Assembly (NCBI GenBank): GCA_031431235.1
Contig: JANPDA010000022.1
Coordinates: 1 to 10,133, forward strand
Source: JANNSW01 sp031431235
GTDB taxonomy: Bacteria > Pseudomonadota > Alphaproteobacteria > Rhizobiales > Hyphomicrobiaceae
Direction: 5' to 3'
DNA length: 10,133 nt
Under the pieces are notes generated by a model. That model was not told where the DNA came from, did not search any database, and saw only the letters and a program-made list of their open reading frames with translations. Positions 6,309-10,133 of the stretch are shown here, one piece after another. Position 1 is the stretch's first letter. Each line of letters begins with the position of its first letter. The translations under genes and the position numbers were made by a program.

Positions 6309-6479
6309 CGACCATGGCGCTGTGGCTCGGATGGGTCGGACCCGATGCCTGACGGGTCGGGGGCAGGAACGGACATGGGGGATGACGCGAGGCACGTCGG
6401 CGTGGCGGCCGAACGATAGCGGTGCGAGAGCAGGTCGGGATCGCAAGCGCGGAGCCGGGTTCGAGGCAGCGGCCGCGGC

Positions 6480-7271
6480 TCAGGCGAAGAGGACGTCGCC
6501 GGAATCGATCTGGTCGACGGCAACCCCCAGCAGCAGCACGCCGCCGACGAGTGCATCGGCCGTCGCGCCCCAGCTGACCTCGGTGCCATCGGCCGTCTCC
6601 AACACGAACACATTGGTGGGCGAGCTGACGCCAGCAATGCCCGAGAGCAGGATGACATCGTCATCATCGCCCAGCGAGGAGGCGAAGCTCCAGTCGGTGA
6701 TCGCGTTGTCGAGGCCCGCGTCGCTGGTGAACTGGAAAACGTCGCGGTCGCCACCGCCCGTCAGCACATTGACGCCAGCTCCCCCGTTCAACAGGTCGAT
6801 GCCGCTGTCGCCAAAGAGGAAATCGTTGCCGGCGCCGCCGAGCAATCCGTCGCTGCCATCGCTGCCGTGCAGCTCGTCGCGACCGCTGCCGCCCTGCAAC
6901 AGGTCGTTGCCATTGCTGCCGAAAATGACGTCATTGCCGGCATCGCCGAACAGCCGGTCGGGTGCGAGGTCGAGCGTGTCCGCGCCGAAGATACGATCAT
7001 TGCCCGCTCCGCCGCGAATGAGGTCGCTGCCATCCTCGCCAAACAAGACGTCGTTGCCGTCGTCGCCCTTGATCGTGTCGTTGCCATCGCCGCCCTCGAT
7101 GGTGTCGCGGCCATCACCCCCACGCAGGCTGTCGTTGTCCTCGGCGCCGAAGATGGTGTCGTTGCCGCCGCCACCCAGGATTGTGTCATTGCCCTCGAAG
7201 CCTCGAATGCGGTCGGCGGCACTGGTGCCGATCAGCTTGTTGCGCAGATTGTTGCCGAAGATGCTGGCCAT
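6480..7271 (-). CDS. Small RTX calcium-binding beta-roll protein
   Basis: Almost the whole 263-residue product is made of RTX nonapeptides of the GGxGxDxUx type, about 17 units from residue 6 to 175 (for example GGGGNDTIF, GGDGNDTIK, GGAGNDFLF). One unit near residues 96-108 is lengthened to GADTLDLAPDRLF. Each pair of units binds calcium and forms a parallel beta-roll outside the cell. The C-terminal part (176-263) has the common DVFQFTSDAG ending of RTX arrays and finishes DSGDVLFA, as expected of an uncleaved type I secretion signal. No N-terminal signal peptide or enzymatic domain is present. The ATG at 7271 has AGGAG seven to eight bases upstream. No type I transporter genes are nearby. 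It is transcribed divergently from the GntR gene. Its role may be surface or matrix binding, but this is not shown. Confidence 0.9.
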   Translation of the reverse strand: MASIFGNNLRNKLIGTSAADRIRGFEGNDTILGGGGNDTIFGAEDNDSLRGGDGRDTIEGGDGNDTIKGDDGNDVLFGEDGSDLIRGGAGNDRIFGADTLDLAPDRLFGDAGNDVIFGSNGNDLLQGGSGRDELHGSDGSDGLLGGAGNDFLFGDSGIDLLNGGAGVNVLTGGGDRDVFQFTSDAGLDNAITDWSFASSLGDDDDVILLSGIAGVSSPTNVFVLETADGTEVSWGATADALVGGVLLLGVAVDQIDSGDVLFA

Positions 7272-7414
7272 GGTGGCTCCTGCTGACTGTGGGCCACCTG
7301 CCGGGAAACGCGCTGTTGGCCGCCGCTACAGTTCGATATGGCGTGGCTCCGGCCGATTGCCACCGCGGCGCTCAGCCAGCCGGCAAGATGGTGAACGCCT
7401 GGTTGATCTCGCCA

Positions 7415-7481
7415 ACACCAACATTCACCAATCTGGACCATTGACCAACCAATCCTGGTTGGTGTGCCGAGCGTATTGGTG
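7415..7481. promoter_or_regulatory. Palindromic operator cluster of TTGGT/ACCAA boxes before the GntR gene
   Basis: The centre is a perfect inverted repeat, accaacca (7444-7451) and tggttggt (7456-7463), with a 4-base spacer. Two further inverted pairs surround it: acaccaac (7415-7422) with gttggtgt (7458-7465), and caccaat (7427-7433) with attggtg (7475-7481). FadR-type GntR regulators bind short palindromes of the TGGT-N-ACCA kind, and genes of this family are often self-regulated, so this is probably the regulator's own operator. It could also affect the divergent RTX gene, which starts about 145 bases away. Confidence 0.6.
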
Positions 7482-7487
7482 TAGCTT
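7459..7487 (+). promoter_or_regulatory. Probable promoter of the GntR-hydrolase operon
   Basis: A -35-like TTGGTG (7459-7464) is followed by a 17-base spacer and a -10-like TAGCTT (7482-7487). The match to consensus is moderate. Transcription would begin about seven bases later, at or next to the ATG at 7494, giving a leaderless mRNA; this agrees with the absence of a ribosome-binding site there. The -35 lies inside the operator palindrome, so a bound repressor would block it. Confidence 0.35.
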
Positions 7488-7493
7488 GCCGGC

Positions 7494-8207
7494 ATGGTGG
7501 ACGCGGACTCGAGCGAGACGGCCCTGTCATCCACGCCGGGGGCGGGGGCAATCGCATCGCGCCTGCGCCGCGCGATCTCAGGCGGCGTGTACGCGGACGG
7601 CGACCGCATTCCGCCCGAGCGCCAGCTCGCCATCGCGTTCGGCGCGGCCCGCTCCACCGTGCGCAAGGCCCTCGACCAATTGGAGCGCGATGGTTTGGTG
7701 ATGCGCCGGGTCGGCTCGGGCACCTTCGTCAACTACGCCGGTCCATTCAGCGGCAACACCGGCGAGATCGCCGATCTGATCAGCCCGCTGCAATTGATCG
7801 AGGCCCGGCTCGCGGTCGAGCCCTACATGGCCCGGCTCGCCGCGCTGCACGCGACCTCGCGCGATCTCGAGATGATGGCGACGAGCCTGGAGCGGCTGGA
7901 CGCGTGCGAGAGCGACAAGGACGCCTTCACCGAGCGCGATGCCGAGTATCATCTGGCGATCGCGCGCTCATCGCGCAATCCGCTGCTGCTGCATGTCTAC
8001 GAGGAGATCAACCTCGTGCGCAGCCGCGCCCAATGGGACGCGATGAAGGAGAAGATCCTCACCCCCCGCCAGATCGCCGCCTACAACCGCCAGCACCGGG
8101 CGATCCTCGAGGCACTGAAGGCCCGTGACGGCCAACGCGTCTCGGAGCTGATCGTCGAGCACTTGCAGAAGGCAAGGGTCGACCTGGTGGGGGCGCACAG
8201 TGGTTGA
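7494..8207 (+). CDS. GntR-family transcriptional regulator, FadR subfamily (FCD domain)
   Basis: The 237-residue product has an N-terminal winged helix-turn-helix (about 17-80): IASRLRRAISGGVYADGDRI, PPERQLAIAFGAARSTVRKA and LERDGLVMRRVGSGTFV are textbook GntR segments. The FCD ligand-binding domain (about 95-230) is all-helical. It carries the metal-ligand set Asp149 and His153 (in DAEYH), His201 (QHRAIL) and His223 (EHL), as in FCD proteins that bind a metal-coordinated organic acid. It probably represses its own operon and is released by a small carboxylate. The ATG at 7494 lacks a ribosome-binding site but fits a leaderless transcript. The stop codon overlaps the start of the downstream hydrolase gene by 8 bases. 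The effector cannot be read from sequence. Confidence 0.93.
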   Translation: MVDADSSETALSSTPGAGAIASRLRRAISGGVYADGDRIPPERQLAIAFGAARSTVRKALDQLERDGLVMRRVGSGTFVNYAGPFSGNTGEIADLISPLQLIEARLAVEPYMARLAALHATSRDLEMMATSLERLDACESDKDAFTERDAEYHLAIARSSRNPLLLHVYEEINLVRSRAQWDAMKEKILTPRQIAAYNRQHRAILEALKARDGQRVSELIVEHLQKARVDLVGAHSG

Positions 8208-9099
8208 TCGTGCAATCGCAACCAGCGGCCTCAGGGTGATCGAGCCCCATCCGGGCGTCGTGGCTTACTACGACGGCCGTATTCCCGGCGTGCGGGCCTA
8301 TTCGGGTGAACCCAACTGGCTCGACGAGGGCGGGTTCGCGCTCGGCATCGCGTCCTACGCGATCGTCGATGGTGCGGACGCCCTCGTCTACGACACCCAC
8401 CTGTCGGTCGCCCATGCCGAAGCGGTGCGGCGCGACCTGCTGGCGCGCGGCGTCACGCGGATGCGGGTGGTGCTGAGCCACTGGCACCTCGATCATATCG
8501 CCGGCAACGCAGCCTTCGCCGACTGCGAGATCATTGCGCTCGGAGCGACCGCTGCGCTGATGCGCGAGCATCGGCAGGCGATCGAGGCAGGCAGCCATGC
8601 CGGCCTGCCTGCGATCCGGCCGCTGGTGCTGCCGACGACGGAGCTCGAGGGCGAGCACTCGATGTGGGTCGGTCGCCGAGAGGTGCAGCTGCGGCCGATG
8701 GACATTCACAGCCGCGATGGCCTCGTGCTGCATCTGCCCGAGGACGGCCTTCTGCTCGCCGGCGATACGCTCGAGGATAGCGTGACCTATGTCGCCGAGC
8801 CCGACCGGCTCGAGCAGCACCTGCGCGACATCGACCGGCTCGCCGCACTCGGGGCACCCCGCATCCTGCCCAACCACGGCGATCCGGGCATCATCGCAGG
8901 CGGCGGCTATGGTCCCGGCCTCGTTGGCGCCACCGAGCGCTATGTGAGGAAGCTGTTGCGCGCCGTCGCCGACGAGGAGTTTTCGCGGGCGGACCTGCGC
9001 TCCTGGCTGGCGGACGACCTCGCGGCGGGCCACGTGACCTGGTTCGAGCCCTACGCCGAAGTGCATCGCAACAACGTCGCGGCCGTGCGCGCCCGCTGA
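8200..9099 (+). CDS. Metallo-beta-lactamase-fold hydrolase
   Basis: The 299-residue product has the zinc-binding signature HWHLDH (94-99: His94, His96, Asp98, His99), a likely bridging Asp189 in AGDT, His226 in PNHGDPG, and a candidate third histidine, His170 in MDIHSRDG. These are the ligands of a two-metal hydrolase of the glyoxalase II/MBL type. The substrate is unknown; lactones, thioesters and related esters are typical in the fold. No signal peptide is seen, so it is probably cytoplasmic. Translation begins at GTG (8200) preceded by a G-rich ribosome-binding sequence, inside the 3' end of the GntR gene. This 8-base overlap implies translational coupling and shared control. The likely logic is that the regulator senses the hydrolase's substrate or product. 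Confidence 0.9.
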   Translation: MVDRAIATSGLRVIEPHPGVVAYYDGRIPGVRAYSGEPNWLDEGGFALGIASYAIVDGADALVYDTHLSVAHAEAVRRDLLARGVTRMRVVLSHWHLDHIAGNAAFADCEIIALGATAALMREHRQAIEAGSHAGLPAIRPLVLPTTELEGEHSMWVGRREVQLRPMDIHSRDGLVLHLPEDGLLLAGDTLEDSVTYVAEPDRLEQHLRDIDRLAALGAPRILPNHGDPGIIAGGGYGPGLVGATERYVRKLLRAVADEEFSRADLRSWLADDLAAGHVTWFEPYAEVHRNNVAAVRAR

Positions 9100-9101
9100 G
9101 T

Positions 9102-9947
9102 CTATTCCGCCGCCGCGGCGATCGGCGCCAGTGCAAACGGCCGGTCATGCCGCAGCGACGGGATCCGGCCGCGCACCCGCTCCACCTCGCCGAGATCGAG
9201 GTCGGCGATCACATAGCCCTCCCCCGTGCCGCCATCGGCCAGCACGTTGCCCCACGGATCGATGATCAGCGAATGGCCGTAGGCGGCGCCCCCGCCCTTC
9301 AGGTCGCCGGTCTGGCAGGGCGCGAGCACGAAGGCGCCGTTCTCGATCGCACGCGCACGGTTGAGGATGTGCCAGTGCGCTTCCCCGGTGGTGCGGGTGA
9401 AGGCGGCGGGGATGGCCAGGATCGAGGCGCCGTGCTGGGCGAGCGTCCGGTAGAGCGCGGCAAAGCGCAGGTCGTAGCAGATCGAAAGCCCGAGGCCGCC
9501 CCAGGGCGTCGCCGCGACGACGGCCTCGGTGCCCGGCTGCACGCTCCGCGACTCCCGGTAGATCTTGCCGGGGCCGAGGTCGACGTCGAACAGGTGGATC
9601 TTGTCGTAGCGCGCGGCGATCGCGCCTGCGGCATCGATCAGGTACGAGCGGTTGATGAGCTTATCCTGCGCCGCCTTGATCGCGAGCGAGCCGAGCAGGA
9701 ACCAGCGCTGCAGGCTCGCCGCCTCGCTGCGATAGGCGGCGAGCGCTGGATGCTCCGCCTCGAGGAAGGCGTCGGGATCGACCGCGACGCCTTTGGCGCG
9801 CCAGCTGGAGAAATACTCCGGCAGCGCAATCAGCTCGGCGCCGTCCTTGGCGGCCTTGCGCGACAGCGCGAGTGTCACGGCGACATTCGCAGCCGTGTCC
9901 GGCACGGCGGAGTTCTGGATGCAGGCGGCGCGCAAGGTGCGAGACAT
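9102..9947 (-). CDS. Carbon-nitrogen hydrolase of the nitrilase superfamily (Nit1/Nit2-like amidase)
   Basis: The 281-residue product has the Glu-Lys-Cys triad: Glu44 in LPEYF, Lys116 in YDKIHLFDVD and Cys157 in SICYDLRF. The KIHLFDVD block is typical of the Nit branch, which includes deaminated glutathione amidase and omega-amidase (alpha-ketoglutaramate or succinamate hydrolysis). The 3' half contains RARAIENGAFVLAPCQTG and GHSLIIDPWGNVLADGG, also conserved in the family. The protein is cytoplasmic, of normal family length. I chose the ATG at 9947 (MSRTLRAACIQ) because homologues start near there; an in-frame ATG at 9965 would add six residues. It faces the hydrolase gene tail to tail with only two bases between the stop codons. 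A link to glutamine or glutaramate metabolism is plausible but not shown. Confidence 0.9.
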   Translation of the reverse strand: MSRTLRAACIQNSAVPDTAANVAVTLALSRKAAKDGAELIALPEYFSSWRAKGVAVDPDAFLEAEHPALAAYRSEAASLQRWFLLGSLAIKAAQDKLINRSYLIDAAGAIAARYDKIHLFDVDLGPGKIYRESRSVQPGTEAVVAATPWGGLGLSICYDLRFAALYRTLAQHGASILAIPAAFTRTTGEAHWHILNRARAIENGAFVLAPCQTGDLKGGGAAYGHSLIIDPWGNVLADGGTGEGYVIADLDLGEVERVRGRIPSLRHDRPFALAPIAAAAE

Positions 9948-10133
9948 GGCGGGGCTCGGGATCATCTGCTCGTCAGCATCCTACCTGCGGCGCGGACCAC
10001 TTGCCAGCTTCACTATCTGGTGGAGTTCCGCACGGCGCTCACCTGGACCTTCGCGGCCTTCCCCTTCCGGCGGGCCGCTCGCCGCGCCGATACCCTGGTG
10101 GCGGCCCGGCTGCGGGCCCGGCGCGGCTTCTCG
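9948..10133. other. Edge region with no supported gene
   Basis: A plus-strand frame is open from 9948 to the window end, with a possible GTG at 10020 giving VEFRTALTWTFAAFPFRRAA and a basic continuation. No ribosome-binding site precedes the GTG and no family is recognised, so it is not called a gene. It could be the beginning of a divergent neighbour of the amidase gene. The minus strand shows only Arg-rich short frames. Confidence 0.3.

Larger units (their letters stand above)
5916..6479. other. 564-base intergenic control region
   Basis: No convincing gene is seen on either strand; the frames open here are Arg/Pro/Ser-rich shadow reading frames. The region should contain the promoter of the ligase operon (minus strand) and the 3' end of the RTX gene transcript. 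Besides the elements listed separately, it holds small perfect hairpins at 6142-6162 (7-base stem, 7-base loop) and 6179-6195 (5-base stem, 7-base loop). Neither is followed by a T-run, so neither is called a terminator. I find no clear -10/-35 pair for the operon. Confidence 0.6.

Noticed and set aside
6335..6360. Rho-independent terminator after the RTX gene
   Set aside because: There is a short GC-rich stem (gacccg/cgggtc) but no following T-run in either direction.
6094..7701. Plus-strand open frame opposite the RTX gene, Ser/Pro-repeat protein
   Set aside because: Its repeats are simply the complement of the RTX nonapeptide codons, and it runs into the GntR gene in another frame.

Overview
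The window is GC-rich DNA with dense, mostly G/C-ending codons, most like an alphaproteobacterium (a Rhodospirillales or Hyphomicrobiales-type genome is my inference; no rRNA or marker gene is present to confirm it). It holds eight complete protein genes, two degraded gene remnants at the left edge, and an unusual set of intergenic repeats.

The left half (323-5915, all on the minus strand) is one five-gene operon. In transcription order it encodes a glutamine-synthetase-superfamily ligase, a class II glutamine amidotransferase-fold protein, a GXGXG beta-helix protein, an FMN/iron-sulfur glutamate-synthase-domain protein, and a 137-residue protein of unknown function. The middle three match the split glutamate synthase known as MgsABC (N-methylglutamate synthase) or GlxBCD. 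Together with a GmaS/GlnT-like ligase this is the front half of the N-methylglutamate route of methylamine use, or an alternative ammonia/amine assimilation system. The usual partner genes mgdABCD (N-methylglutamate dehydrogenase) do not follow in the window. Every one of the four gaps in this operon is filled, from just after one stop codon to just before the next ribosome-binding region, by an inverted repeat built of 7- or 8-base tandem units. This is the most striking feature of the window.

The left edge (1-322) is gene debris: a frameshifted DUF6883-like gene and a short WD40-like fragment with no start codon.

The centre (5916-6479) is a 564-base non-coding control region upstream of the ligase gene, with a leader hairpin, repeated ATTGGTTTG boxes and four CCAAT-like boxes at exact 10-base spacing. 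It is followed by a minus-strand gene for a small RTX beta-roll protein (6480-7271), probably exported by a type I system.

The right half holds a GntR/FadR-type regulator (7494-8207) with its own palindromic operator over a likely leaderless promoter. It overlaps a metallo-beta-lactamase-fold hydrolase gene (8200-9099). A convergent nitrilase-superfamily amidase gene (9102-9947) ends two bases from the hydrolase gene. The last 186 bases hold no gene I can support. The regulator's operator and the ligase control region share TTGGT/ACCAA-type boxes, so a regulatory link between the two halves is possible but unproven.
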